This document shows positions 6,648-14,160 of a DNA stretch of 15,358 nucleotides, piece after piece. This stretch comes from JBAUHN01 sp049680295. Its GTDB lineage: Bacteria; Pseudomonadota; Alphaproteobacteria; Rhodobacterales; Rhodobacteraceae. Position 1 is the first letter of the stretch. Every line of letters starts with the position of its first letter. Below the pieces are notes generated by a model, which was given only the letters and a program-made list of their open reading frames with translations, made no database searches and was not told where the DNA came from. The translations under genes and the position numbers were made by a program. Where the stretch lies: assembly GCA_049680295.1 (NCBI GenBank), contig JBAUHN010000005.1:1-15358 (forward strand), written 5' to 3'.

Positions 6648-6677
6648 TTGCGAATGAGGCCATTGCGGCCCCGGACC

Positions 6678-6696
6678 GTCAACCGGCAAAGTTGAC
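6678..6696. repeat. Inverted repeat GTCAAC-N7-GTTGAC
   Basis: Perfect six-base arms at 6678-6683 and 6691-6696. A third copy, GTCAAC, lies at 6728-6733 and overlaps the candidate nuo -35. Possible operator half-sites; no regulator is identified. Confidence 0.4.
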
Positions 6697-6703
6697 TGAA
6701 ACG

Positions 6704-6732
6704 GGTTTACGCCTGTGGCATGGCAGGGTCAA
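6704..6732 (-). promoter_or_regulatory. nuoA: Candidate nuo operon promoter
   Basis: On the minus strand TTGACC (6732-6727) and TAAACC (6709-6704) are separated by 17 bases. This would start a transcript near 6697 with a leader of about 60 bases before nuoA. The -35 is good and the -10 poor (3 of 6). A second TTGACG at about 6683-6678 lies closer to the gene but has an even weaker -10. Confidence 0.25.
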
Positions 6733-6780
6733 CCAAGGGGATTGCGCCAGGCGCCAACAAATCGGCGAAAATTTTGCAAC

Positions 6781-6800
6781 CCGTTGCGATAATTCAACGG
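6781..6800. promoter_or_regulatory. Perfect dyad CCGTTG-N8-CAACGG (possible operator)
   Basis: Six-base arms at 6781-6786 and 6795-6800 around an AT-rich centre (CGATAATT). A further GCAAC at 6776-6780 pairs with GTTGC at 6783-6787. The spacer contains GATAAT, so a protein bound here could block transcription toward the plus-strand gene. Confidence 0.35.
6785..6793 (+). promoter_or_regulatory. Candidate extended -10 element for the plus-strand gene
   Basis: TGCGATAAT matches an extended -10 (TG-N-TATAAT, 5 of 6 in the hexamer) with no good -35 at 16-18 bases. A transcript would begin near 6800, about 140 bases before the proposed ATG. Confidence 0.2.
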
Positions 6801-6940
6801 TATGGTGCCCTGTGGCATTGTGAACAACACGGTCGTCTTTTTGCCTTTGTTCTATTCCACTTGTTGCCCGAGTGGTTTCTTGTAGGAGCACGCGGAATTG
6901 GACGCAGCGAACACATCGCGGCGTAAAAGATCGGCGAAGG

Positions 6941-7684
6941 ATGACGCAGGGTGGCAATTTGGCTGTGAATGGTAGGAAAATTGCACATGCAGGCGGCGCG
7001 ATTGACGGCATCAAATATTCCAACAGTTTGAACGCAATTCGCGCCTCTGCTGCGAAAACCAACCTGATTGAGCTGGATATCGTGATGGCTGCCGACGGCG
7101 CAATTGTGGCCCATGACGGACATGAGGAAAAATACGGTGTGACCGGGCGCTTTGACGCGCTGCCCGTTTCGGCCTTTCGCGACATGCGCTATTCGGGTCA
7201 ATTTCAGTCGCTGTCGATCTACGACCTGGCCCTGCTTTCGGTCGGGATGGACTGCAAATTCATTCTGGACATCAAGCCAAAGGCGCAAGGCTACAAAGAC
7301 GTGCTGGTGCTGATTGCCGCGGCCTGTCAGAAGTTCGGTGTGTTCGATAAATTCATCATTCAGGTCTATAGCCGCGATGATTTCTATGCCACGTCACACT
7401 ATCCGTTTCACGGCATCATGATTGCGTTTTGGAAAAACTTCAGGAACATATTCTCGCAATCTGCGACACGGTTTTTCAGAACGTGCGTTAAGCAGGACCC
7501 GGCCAAATTCATCGCAGCGTCGGTGAATTTCAAACGCATTTTCCAAGACGGCAAGATCGTGGACATCGCCGATCAGAACTTTTTCCGAGGCTCTGGGGTC
7601 ACGATTTTCATCCATGGCCAGCCAAAAAAACATGAGGCGGCCTTGCTGGATGCGGGCTATGGGCTGTTCACGCATACCCCCTAA
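6941..7684 (+). CDS. Glycerophosphodiester phosphodiesterase-like (PI-PLC-like TIM barrel) protein
   Basis: A 247-residue protein resembling the glycerophosphodiester phosphodiesterase superfamily, which hydrolyses phosphodiesters using metal-bound acidic residues and two histidines. Visible elements are H16 in IAHAGG, NS in YSNSLNAI (27-33), E44 and D46 in IELDI, DG in AADGAIVAHDGH with H58, and ILDIK (108-112). The usual HRG is HAG here, so the motif is variant. I recall HAGG-type members as a distinct subgroup, so activity should not be assumed. No signal peptide or membrane helix is apparent, suggesting a cytoplasmic protein. The start is uncertain: ATG 6941 has GAAGG immediately adjacent instead of properly spaced, and the frame is open upstream to 6872. 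It is transcribed away from nuo and converges on the catabolic operon. Confidence 0.75.
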   Translation: MTQGGNLAVNGRKIAHAGGAIDGIKYSNSLNAIRASAAKTNLIELDIVMAADGAIVAHDGHEEKYGVTGRFDALPVSAFRDMRYSGQFQSLSIYDLALLSVGMDCKFILDIKPKAQGYKDVLVLIAAACQKFGVFDKFIIQVYSRDDFYATSHYPFHGIMIAFWKNFRNIFSQSATRFFRTCVKQDPAKFIAASVNFKRIFQDGKIVDIADQNFFRGSGVTIFIHGQPKKHEAALLDAGYGLFTHTP

Positions 7685-7692
7685 AGCTCATC

Positions 7693-8475
7693 TTACTTCA
7701 CCCACCCCGGCTTTTGCTTGTCAAAAAACGCGGCGATCCCTTCGGCTGCTTCCGCCGATTGCCAGCGGGCAGACAGGGCCGCAATGGTGTGGGCCACGGT
7801 TGCTTCGTCAATTCTGGGGCCTAATTCGCGCGCCAATTGTTTGGCGGCGGCCACAGCACCCGGCGCACAGGACAGATATGGGGTGACTTCGGCCTCGATT
7901 GCGGCATCGAGATCACCGGCAGGCACGGCTTTCGCCAATATGCCCAAATCGACCGCTTCGGCGGCGTCAAATATTCGCGCAGACATGAACACACGCCGCG
8001 CGCGCCCCTCGCCCATCCGGGCCAGTACGTAAGGACCGATGGTCGCAGGAATAATGCCCAGTCTGGTTTCGGTCAGCCCCATCTTCAGATGGTCCACGCC
8101 AACCGCCACATCACAAATACACGCCATCCCGACGCCGCCGCCAAAGGCGTTGCCCTGCAGTTTGCCTATCAGGGGTTTTGGCAGGGTGTTCAGCACCCCC
8201 AGCATGCTGGCGATTTTGCCAGCTTCAACTGCACGGGTCTGGGCGTCCATCGTCATCTGGTCGCGCATCCAGCCCAGATCACCGCCTGCACAGAATGATT
8301 TTCCGGCCCCCGTCAACACAACAACACGGACCCGGTCATCGGCCGCCAGTTCGGCAGCCGCCTTGGTCAGGTCGGCCATCATCTGGGCGGACAACGCATT
8401 ATGTTTGTCAGGTCGGTTCAGTGTCAGGGTCGCGACACCGCGCGCATCCCGGTCAATCAGCAAAGTGTCATACAT
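7693..8475 (-). CDS. liuC: Methylglutaconyl-CoA hydratase (enoyl-CoA hydratase/isomerase family)
   Basis: A crotonase-fold enzyme predicted to hydrate 3-methylglutaconyl-CoA to 3-hydroxy-3-methylglutaryl-CoA in leucine degradation. The 260-residue protein has the oxyanion-hole blocks GAGKSFCAGGDLGWM (56-70) and GNAFGGGVGMACICD (108-122), and LTETRLGIIPATIGPYV (134-150). The second catalytic Glu is present (E136). The position of the first crotonase Glu is Gly (G116 in GGGVG), a pattern I associate with LiuC-type hydratases, as is the IIPATIGPYV block. Its neighbours, the carboxylase and HMG-CoA lyase, support the assignment, since this is the step between them. The ATG at 8475 directly follows the TGA of the preceding gene, with AAAGGG upstream. 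It is the last gene of the operon, ending eight bases from a convergent gene. Confidence 0.9.
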   Translation of the reverse strand: MYDTLLIDRDARGVATLTLNRPDKHNALSAQMMADLTKAAAELAADDRVRVVVLTGAGKSFCAGGDLGWMRDQMTMDAQTRAVEAGKIASMLGVLNTLPKPLIGKLQGNAFGGGVGMACICDVAVGVDHLKMGLTETRLGIIPATIGPYVLARMGEGRARRVFMSARIFDAAEAVDLGILAKAVPAGDLDAAIEAEVTPYLSCAPGAVAAAKQLARELGPRIDEATVAHTIAALSARWQSAEAAEGIAAFFDKQKPGWVK

Positions 8476-8985
8476 TCAGGCTGCCCTTTGTCCCGGCACG
8501 ACACGTCCTGCGCGCACCCAATCATCGTGTATCCAAACCATTCGGTCAACGAACCACACCTTTGGCAGGGCCGTCAGGATCGTGCCGAAAACCGCCCCTT
8601 CCCACCACAACGCCCACAGCCCCCAGATCATCACAATCGCCCCCGGCACGCTGAGCAGGCTCAGCACAAGGGCGGCACGACGGTGATGGGCGGCAATCTC
8701 GGAACGATGCGCCAAAAACACCCGCTCGCCCAACACGCCCCTGCTCATCCAGCTGTCAAGGCGTTCAGGCGGCGGGAATGCCCGTGGATTGATCCAGATC
8801 CAGCCCAGCGCCAACAGAACCGGGACCAAGCTCCAAGCCCCCAGCCAAACCCGGCTCCAGATTGCCAGCGCCAAAATCGGCAGACAGGTCAACATGCGTG
8901 TCCAGCCTGACCAGGGGTTTGCGTGGCGACGCCAAACATCATCGTCCATCGTCATCAATCGTTCTAACGCTTTAAAGATGTCCAT
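8476..8985 (-). CDS. DUF6653-like membrane protein
   Basis: A 169-residue protein of unknown function with about four hydrophobic segments, roughly residues 31-47, 49-66, 104-123 and 125-140. The N-terminal block MTMDDDVWRRHANPWSGWTR and the block INPRAFPPPERLDSW are characteristic, and from memory match DUF6653. The tail VWFVDRMVWIHDDW is Trp- and acid-rich. The start chosen is ATG 8985 with GAGG five bases upstream; the frame is open to 9057 but overlaps the lyase gene. It lies 28 bases after the lyase stop, and its TGA is immediately followed by the hydratase ATG, so it is co-transcribed with leucine-degradation genes. No catalytic residues are recognised. A transport or membrane role is possible but unsupported. 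Confidence 0.8.
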   Translation of the reverse strand: MDIFKALERLMTMDDDVWRRHANPWSGWTRMLTCLPILALAIWSRVWLGAWSLVPVLLALGWIWINPRAFPPPERLDSWMSRGVLGERVFLAHRSEIAAHHRRAALVLSLLSVPGAIVMIWGLWALWWEGAVFGTILTALPKVWFVDRMVWIHDDWVRAGRVVPGQRAA

Positions 8986-9013
8986 CGCAGCCTCGCCCGC
9001 ACGCGTCAGTTGA

Positions 9014-9871
9014 TCACCCGGACCGCATTGCCTGGGCCATTGTGGTGGCCTGGGCAATTATGTCCAAATCCAGACCCGTATCATACCCCAATGCGGTCAA
9101 ATGCGCGGCGACATTTTCTGTGGCCACGTTGCCGGTTGCACCGGGTGCAAAGGGGCAGCCGCCAAGCCCGCCGACGGCTGCATCAAATACCCGCACTCCC
9201 AAGGCAAGCGAGGCATCAATATTGTCCATCGCACGGCCATTGGTATCGTGAAAATGCCCCGCCAAGCGGCCCGCTGGCACCGCTTCACGCACGGCCAATA
9301 ACATCCGCGCAATACTGTCGGGCGTGCCTGCTCCGGTGGTATCGCCCAATGAGATTTCATAACAGCCCATCGCGAACAACCGGTCGGCTACTGCGGCCAC
9401 CTGATCTGGTGTCACGGGGCCGTCATAGGGGCAATCAATCACGCAAGACACATACCCCCGCACCGGCAAATCTATATGGCGGGCGTCCTCAAGGATCGGG
9501 GCAAACCGGGCAAAGCTTTCATCAATGGAAGCGCCCACATTGGCCTTTGAAAACCCTTCCGAAGCTGACGCAAAGATCGCAACCTCATCGGCACCGGCCG
9601 CCTTGGCGTCTTCATATCCGCGCATATTCGGCGTTAAGGCGGCGTAGCGCACGCCATTCTTTCGGGTGATTCCGGCCAGAACCTCGCCGGACCCTGCCAT
9701 CTGCGGCACCTTTGACGGGTTCACAAAACTGGCAATTTCAATACGCGAGAAACCAGCCTTGCTGAGACAGTCGACCAAAGCCACCTTTTCCGCCACTGGA
9801 ATGGGACGCGTTTCATTTTGCAGACCGTCACGCGGGCCTACTTCGAAAATCTCAACCGGTCCCAAACTCAT
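9014..9871 (-). CDS. liuE: Hydroxymethylglutaryl-CoA lyase
   Basis: Cleaves 3-hydroxy-3-methylglutaryl-CoA to acetyl-CoA and acetoacetate, the last step of leucine degradation. A TIM-barrel enzyme of the DRE metallolyase group, 285 residues, normal length. Visible motifs are VGPRDGLQNE (11-20, with R14 and D15), the FASASEGFSKAN block (100-111), the metal-binding HFHDTNG (206-212, H206 and H208) and the signature loop GGLGGCPFAPGATGN (234-248) with catalytic C239. The ATG at 9871 has AAGGA six bases upstream. It lies 27 bases after the glutathione S-transferase-like gene. The pairing with both methylcrotonyl-CoA carboxylase subunits and the hydratase makes the pathway assignment secure. The gene is also called mvaB or hmgL. 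Confidence 0.97.
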   Translation of the reverse strand: MSLGPVEIFEVGPRDGLQNETRPIPVAEKVALVDCLSKAGFSRIEIASFVNPSKVPQMAGSGEVLAGITRKNGVRYAALTPNMRGYEDAKAAGADEVAIFASASEGFSKANVGASIDESFARFAPILEDARHIDLPVRGYVSCVIDCPYDGPVTPDQVAAVADRLFAMGCYEISLGDTTGAGTPDSIARMLLAVREAVPAGRLAGHFHDTNGRAMDNIDASLALGVRVFDAAVGGLGGCPFAPGATGNVATENVAAHLTALGYDTGLDLDIIAQATTMAQAMRSG

Positions 9872-9898
9872 CGCGTATCCTTTTGTTTAGTCGCGTTA

Positions 9899-10564
9899 CT
9901 ATTCCACGGGCCACGGTTCATAGAATGCGCGGCTGTATATCCCGTCACCCTGCGGCAGTGAGGCCTGAAACGCCTGTCTTTGCGTGATCCGATCAAACCA
10001 TTCTGCCGTGGCAGGAAAGTCTTTAAGAGATGCGAAAAACTGCGACATGTAAACCGCCTGTCCAACCGAAATATCCGCGGCCGAGAACCCGGATGTCAGC
10101 AAATAATCGCGATTCTCGATTGGTGTGCTCAGTCGCGCCTCGATTGCGGCATAACATTTGCCCAATCGCGCCGCTTCCAGCTTCATCACGATAGGGCTGC
10201 GCATATGGTCCTTGAACAGGGCGACATGTTGTTGCGTCAAAGCGGCCGTGTGCTGGCTGATGGTTTCAGCGAAATGTACCCAGACAAGCCATGCCATACG
10301 GTCGGGGCTGTCCGGGCTGCGACCCAGATCATCGGGGCTGAATTTTTCGCACAGATATTCGGTAATCGCACCTGTCTCAAACATCCGCTCGCCTTCGATC
10401 TCAAGCGCAGGCACGCGCCCGGCAGGCGACAGGCTGAGGTATTCCGGGTCACGCAAAGTCTGGTCAAACGCGTGGATGCGCAGTTGAAACGGCACCTCAA
10501 GCTCATGCAACAACCATAGGGATCGCATGGACCGGGTTTGCGGGGCGTGGTGAAGAACAATCAT
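9899..10564 (-). CDS. Glutathione S-transferase family protein
   Basis: A 221-residue protein with a thioredoxin-like N-terminal domain (about 1-75) and an all-helical C-terminal domain. SLSPAGRVPALEIEGE (44-59) contains the cis-proline at P52, and the glutathione-contacting acidic turn is ETGAI (63-67). The C-terminal motif GFSAADISVGQAVYM matches the conserved N-capping region. The likely catalytic Ser/Arg region is TRSMRS (10-15); no catalytic Tyr or Cys is obvious. The ATG at 10564 has AAGG six bases upstream. The gene is embedded between the carboxylase alpha subunit and HMG-CoA lyase, with gaps of 22 and 27 bases, so it belongs to the operon. Its substrate is unknown; detoxifying reactive unsaturated acyl intermediates is a guess from context. 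Confidence 0.9.
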   Translation of the reverse strand: MIVLHHAPQTRSMRSLWLLHELEVPFQLRIHAFDQTLRDPEYLSLSPAGRVPALEIEGERMFETGAITEYLCEKFSPDDLGRSPDSPDRMAWLVWVHFAETISQHTAALTQQHVALFKDHMRSPIVMKLEAARLGKCYAAIEARLSTPIENRDYLLTSGFSAADISVGQAVYMSQFFASLKDFPATAEWFDRITQRQAFQASLPQGDGIYSRAFYEPWPVE

Positions 10565-10586
10565 AATCTGCCTTTTCCATCAGGCC

Positions 10587-12521
10587 TTACGCCTCAGGCT
10601 CCAATCGTACAAGGGCTGCACCTGCTTCGACCTGGTCGCCGGGTTCGGCCAACACTTCTGCCACCACCCCGTCACGCAGGGCCAGCAAGGCGTGTTCCAT
10701 TTTCATCGCTTCCAAGACGGCCAGACGGTCCCCGGCCGCCACGATCTGGCCCGGTTTGCAGAAAATATCTCTGACCAACCCCGGCATGGGCGCGTCGATC
10801 AGATTGCCGTCACCCGCGGCAAACAAGGCGCGTTCCAGCGGGTCGATTATCTGAAACACCAACCCATAGCGATCCATCACCGTCACGGTTGATCCGGCCA
10901 CCACGACATTGGGTGCCGGCAATCCGCCGATCTGCCACTTGCCGCCAATCCGAACCGCCTGCACGGAAATATCACCGACCTGCCAATGCTGATGATCGGC
11001 GCCTGTCACCTCAACATGTGCGGTGATCACCCGTGCGTCCCAGATCATCTCAACCCGGCGCCGCAGCGGCGCCCAAAGCGTAAACCCCGCCGCTTGGCCC
11101 CCGGTTTGCAAATCCATCGCGGCCATGCCAGCGGCCACAAAATGCCGTTCCTCGGCATCGGGCGCAATCGTCAGCGCGCCAATTTCGCGCCCGATCAGCC
11201 CGGTATCCACATCCCCGCGACTAAAACCCTTATGCGCCGACAAAGCCCCCAGAAACGCCAGATTTGTAACCGTTCCTGCCACCTCGCAGCCGGACAATGC
11301 GGCGCGCAAACGGGACAGGGCGACATCCCGGTTCGGCCCATGCACAGTAATTTTGGCGATCATCGGGTCGTAAAACGGGCTGATGGTGTCGCCTGACCGC
11401 ACGCCGCTGTCCGCGCGACATTCAGGCGTAAATGCCAGATGGGTCAGCGTGCCAGTGGCAGGCAGAAAGCCCTTTGGCACATCTTCGGCATAAAGCCGCG
11501 CCTCAAACGCATGACCGCAAATGGACAAATCACTTTGGGCGGCGGGCAAAGGCTCTCCGGCCGCAACGCGCAATTGCCATTCCACCAAATCAACGCCGGT
11601 GATCGCCTCGGTTACCGGGTGTTCGACCTGCAAACGAGTGTTCATTTCCATGAAAAAGAATCCATCAGCGCGCAGCCCGTCGGCGCCATCAACAATGAAT
11701 TCCACCGTCCCGGCCCCGGCATAGCCAATCGCCTCCGCCGCGCGCACCGCGGCCTGTCCCATTGCATCGCGCATTTCCTGGGTCATGCCGGGGGCTGGTG
11801 CTTCTTCGATCACTTTTTGATGGCGGCGTTGCAACGAACAATCGCGTTCAAACAGATGCACCGCACGGGTGCCATCGCCAAAAACCTGCACCTCGATATG
11901 GCGCGGCTTGGTCACGAATTTCTCGACCAGAACATCCGTGTTGCCGAAAGCACTGCGCGCCTCATTGCGCGCCGAGGCCAGGCCGGATTGAAAATCCTCC
12001 GCCGCCTCGATCAAACGCATGCCTTTACCGCCGCCCCCTGCCACGGCCTTGATCAACACCGGATAGCCGATTTTCTTGGCCTCGGCTTTGAGCAGTTTGT
12101 CATCCTGACTGTTGCCATGATAGCCCGGCACCACCGGCACGCCTGCCTTGACCATCAGCGCCTTGGCCGCGTCTTTCAGGCCCATTGCGCGTATGGCAGA
12201 CGCTGACGGGCCAATGAACACCAGCCCTGCGGCTTGGACCGCCTCAACGAAATCGGGGTTTTCCGACAAGAACCCATAGCCGGGGTGGATGGCTTGCGCG
12301 CCGCTGTCCAGGGCCGCCTGTATGATCACATCGCCCCTAAGGTAACTGTCAGCCGGGGCCGAGCCGCCGATATGCACCGCCCGGTCCGCCATCGCCACAT
12401 GTTTGGCCGCACGGTCCGCATCCGAATAAACCGCAACGCAAGCTACGCCCATCTTTTGTCCCGTCTCAATTACCCGGCAAGCAATTTCGCCCCGGTTGGC
12501 GATCAGGATTGTGTCAAACAT
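10587..12521 (-). CDS. liuD: Methylcrotonyl-CoA carboxylase, biotin-containing alpha subunit
   Basis: The biotin carboxylase/biotin carrier subunit of 3-methylcrotonyl-CoA carboxylase, which uses ATP and bicarbonate to carboxylate enzyme-bound biotin. The 644-residue protein contains an N-terminal biotin carboxylase domain (MFDTILIANRGEIACRV), the ATP-grasp glycine-rich loop GGGGKGM (162-168), ERDCSLQRRHQKVIEEAP (225-242) and the active-site stretch EMNTRLQVEHPVTE (292-305). The C-terminal biotinyl domain carries EAMKMEH with biotin acceptor K607. Length and linker match MCC or related acyl-CoA carboxylases. The choice of MCC over propionyl- or geranyl-CoA carboxylase rests on the neighbouring HMG-CoA lyase and methylglutaconyl-CoA hydratase. 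The ATG at 12521 has AAGGAG five bases upstream and lies 33 bases after the beta-subunit gene. Also named mccA. Confidence 0.95.
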   Translation of the reverse strand: MFDTILIANRGEIACRVIETGQKMGVACVAVYSDADRAAKHVAMADRAVHIGGSAPADSYLRGDVIIQAALDSGAQAIHPGYGFLSENPDFVEAVQAAGLVFIGPSASAIRAMGLKDAAKALMVKAGVPVVPGYHGNSQDDKLLKAEAKKIGYPVLIKAVAGGGGKGMRLIEAAEDFQSGLASARNEARSAFGNTDVLVEKFVTKPRHIEVQVFGDGTRAVHLFERDCSLQRRHQKVIEEAPAPGMTQEMRDAMGQAAVRAAEAIGYAGAGTVEFIVDGADGLRADGFFFMEMNTRLQVEHPVTEAITGVDLVEWQLRVAAGEPLPAAQSDLSICGHAFEARLYAEDVPKGFLPATGTLTHLAFTPECRADSGVRSGDTISPFYDPMIAKITVHGPNRDVALSRLRAALSGCEVAGTVTNLAFLGALSAHKGFSRGDVDTGLIGREIGALTIAPDAEERHFVAAGMAAMDLQTGGQAAGFTLWAPLRRRVEMIWDARVITAHVEVTGADHQHWQVGDISVQAVRIGGKWQIGGLPAPNVVVAGSTVTVMDRYGLVFQIIDPLERALFAAGDGNLIDAPMPGLVRDIFCKPGQIVAAGDRLAVLEAMKMEHALLALRDGVVAEVLAEPGDQVEAGAALVRLEPEA

Positions 12522-12554
12522 TCTGTCTCCTTACGCGCATTTGTGCGGCCCACA

Positions 12555-14159
12555 TCACATCCGGAACACGCCAAAGCGTGTCTCCTGTATCGGGGCGTTC
12601 AAGGCCGCGCTCAGTGACAGGCCAAGAACATCACGGCTTTTGCGCGGGTCGATGACGCCGTCATCCCAAAGCCGGGCCGAGGCGTAAAGCGGGTGGCTTT
12701 GTTCCTCGAACATGTCAATTGTGACCTGTCGGTAGGCGGTTTCTTCCTCGGCCGACCACGTCTCGCCCCCGCGTTCGATTTTTTCGCGTTTGACCGTGGC
12801 CAGAACCCCTGCCGCCTGCGCGCCCCCCATCACCGAAATGCGCGAATTTGGCCATGTCCACATGAACCGGGGCGAATAGGCGCGCCCGGCCATGCCGTAA
12901 TTCCCGGCACCAAAAGACCCGCCCACCAGCATGGTAATCTTCGGCACATTGGTCGAAGCCACAGCCATCACCATTTTCGCCCCATGCCGCGCAATGCCTT
13001 CGTTTTCGTATTTTCGACCGACCATAAAACCGGTGATATTCTGCAGAAAAACCAGTGGGATTTGGCGTTGCGAACACAGTTCCACAAAATGCGCGCCTTT
13101 CTGGGCGGCTTCGGAAAACAATACACCATTGTTAGCGATGATCCCGACGGGGCAGCCTTTGACATGGGCAAACCCTGTGACCAGCGTTTCGCCAAACCGC
13201 CGCTTGAATTCATCAAACCGGCTGCCATCGACCAGCCGCATGATCACTTCGCGAATGTCATAGGGGGTGCGCAAGTCAGACGGGACCACGCCCAGAATTT
13301 CGGCTGGATCATAGGCCGGATCTTCTGGTGTCTGCCATTGCACGTTATGCGGTTTGTCACAGTTCAGCGCCTTCACTGCGTCGCGCGCAAGGGCCAGCGC
13401 GTGGGCGTCATCCTCGGCCAGATAGTCAGCGACACCAGACTGGCGCGTGTGCACATCGCCACCGCCAAGATCCTCTGAGGTGACAACCTCGCCGGTTGCG
13501 GCCTTGACCAGTGGCGGCCCGGCCAGAAAAATCGTGCCCTGATCGCGCACAATGATGGTGACATCCGACATGGCGGGCACATAGGCCCCGCCCGCCGTGC
13601 AAGACCCCATCACAACGGCAATCTGGGCGATGCCCTTGGCGCTCATCCTTGCCTGATTGTAAAATATCCGGCCAAAATCATCACGGTCGGGAAAAACTTC
13701 GTCCTGATTGGGCAGATTGGCGCCACCGCTGTCGACCAGATAGATGCAAGTCAGATGGTTTTCTTCGGCAATTTCCTGTGCCCGCAGATGTTTTTTGACG
13801 GTCATCGGATAATAAGTGCCGCCCTTTACGGTCGCGTCATTGCACACGATCATCACATCCTGACCATGCACCCGGCCCACGCCCGCAATCACGCCCGCGC
13901 AGGGTGCGTCCCCGCCGTATAGCCCATGTGCCGCCGTGGCACCGATTTCCAGAAACGGACTGCCGGGATCAAGCAGGTTGGCCACCCTTTCGCGCGGCAA
14001 AATCTTGCCCCGGCTTTCGTGACGTGCGCGCGATTTTTCACCGCCGCCCTGAACCGCCGCAGCCGCTGCCTGCCGCACGGTTTCCAATGCGTCGAGATGG
14101 GCGGCGGTATTGGCTTTGAACGCTTCCGAAGTTGGAAGAGCTTGGGATATCAGTTTCAT
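12555..14159 (-). CDS. liuB: Methylcrotonyl-CoA carboxylase, carboxyltransferase beta subunit
   Basis: Transfers the carboxyl group from biotin to 3-methylcrotonyl-CoA to make 3-methylglutaconyl-CoA. The 534-residue protein has the two crotonase-like carboxyltransferase halves. N-terminal motifs are GGTYYPMTVKKHLRAQEIAE (113-132) and GGAYVPAMSD (190-199). C-terminal motifs are LRTPYDIREVIMRLVDGS (296-313), GFMVGRKYE (377-385) and GGSFGAGNYGM (413-423). The start is ATG 14159 (MKLISQALPTSEAF), with GGGGA upstream; GTG 14189 is in frame but lies inside the synthetase gene. The synthetase TGA ends one base before this ATG, so translation is probably coupled. Subunit pairing with the adjacent biotin-containing subunit and the downstream pathway genes supports MCC specificity. 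Also named mccB. Confidence 0.96.
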   Translation of the reverse strand: MKLISQALPTSEAFKANTAAHLDALETVRQAAAAAVQGGGEKSRARHESRGKILPRERVANLLDPGSPFLEIGATAAHGLYGGDAPCAGVIAGVGRVHGQDVMIVCNDATVKGGTYYPMTVKKHLRAQEIAEENHLTCIYLVDSGGANLPNQDEVFPDRDDFGRIFYNQARMSAKGIAQIAVVMGSCTAGGAYVPAMSDVTIIVRDQGTIFLAGPPLVKAATGEVVTSEDLGGGDVHTRQSGVADYLAEDDAHALALARDAVKALNCDKPHNVQWQTPEDPAYDPAEILGVVPSDLRTPYDIREVIMRLVDGSRFDEFKRRFGETLVTGFAHVKGCPVGIIANNGVLFSEAAQKGAHFVELCSQRQIPLVFLQNITGFMVGRKYENEGIARHGAKMVMAVASTNVPKITMLVGGSFGAGNYGMAGRAYSPRFMWTWPNSRISVMGGAQAAGVLATVKREKIERGGETWSAEEETAYRQVTIDMFEEQSHPLYASARLWDDGVIDPRKSRDVLGLSLSAALNAPIQETRFGVFRM

Positions 14160-14160
14160 G

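Larger units (their letters stand above)
6712..6818. repeat. Direct repeat CCTGTGGCAT
   Basis: A perfect ten-base direct repeat at 6712-6721 and 6809-6818, with start points 97 bases apart. The two copies flank the dyad at 6781-6800 and the candidate -35 on one side. Confidence 0.4.
6636..6940. other. Divergent intergenic region between nuoA and the phosphodiesterase-like gene
   Basis: About 305 bases without a convincing gene. It holds the start sites of two divergent units and is richer in A/T runs (for example around 6765-6800 and 6830-6860) than the flanking genes. Several short repeats, listed separately, cluster between 6678 and 6818. Short open frames on both strands here show no protein-like composition and lack ribosome binding sites. 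No riboswitch or tRNA-like fold was recognised by eye. Confidence 0.8.

Noticed and set aside
6720..6926. A 68-residue plus-strand frame upstream of the phosphodiesterase-like gene
   Set aside because: No ribosome binding site, no recognisable motif, and it spans the repeats of the control region.
6679..7185. A 168-residue minus-strand frame over the divergent region and the phosphodiesterase-like gene
   Set aside because: It is antisense to a gene with recognisable motifs and shows no family resemblance; a real protein here would also cover the nuo promoter region.
8039..8686. A 215-residue plus-strand frame
   Set aside because: Antisense to the hydratase and the DUF6653-like gene, with Ser/Pro/Arg-rich noise-like composition.
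11439..12206. A 255-residue plus-strand frame
   Set aside because: Shadow of the biotin carboxylase domain, rich in His/Arg/Gln as expected from the complementary strand; no start signal.
12693..13478. A 261-residue plus-strand frame
   Set aside because: Antisense to the carboxyltransferase subunit, which has full family motifs; long antisense frames are common in GC-rich coding DNA.
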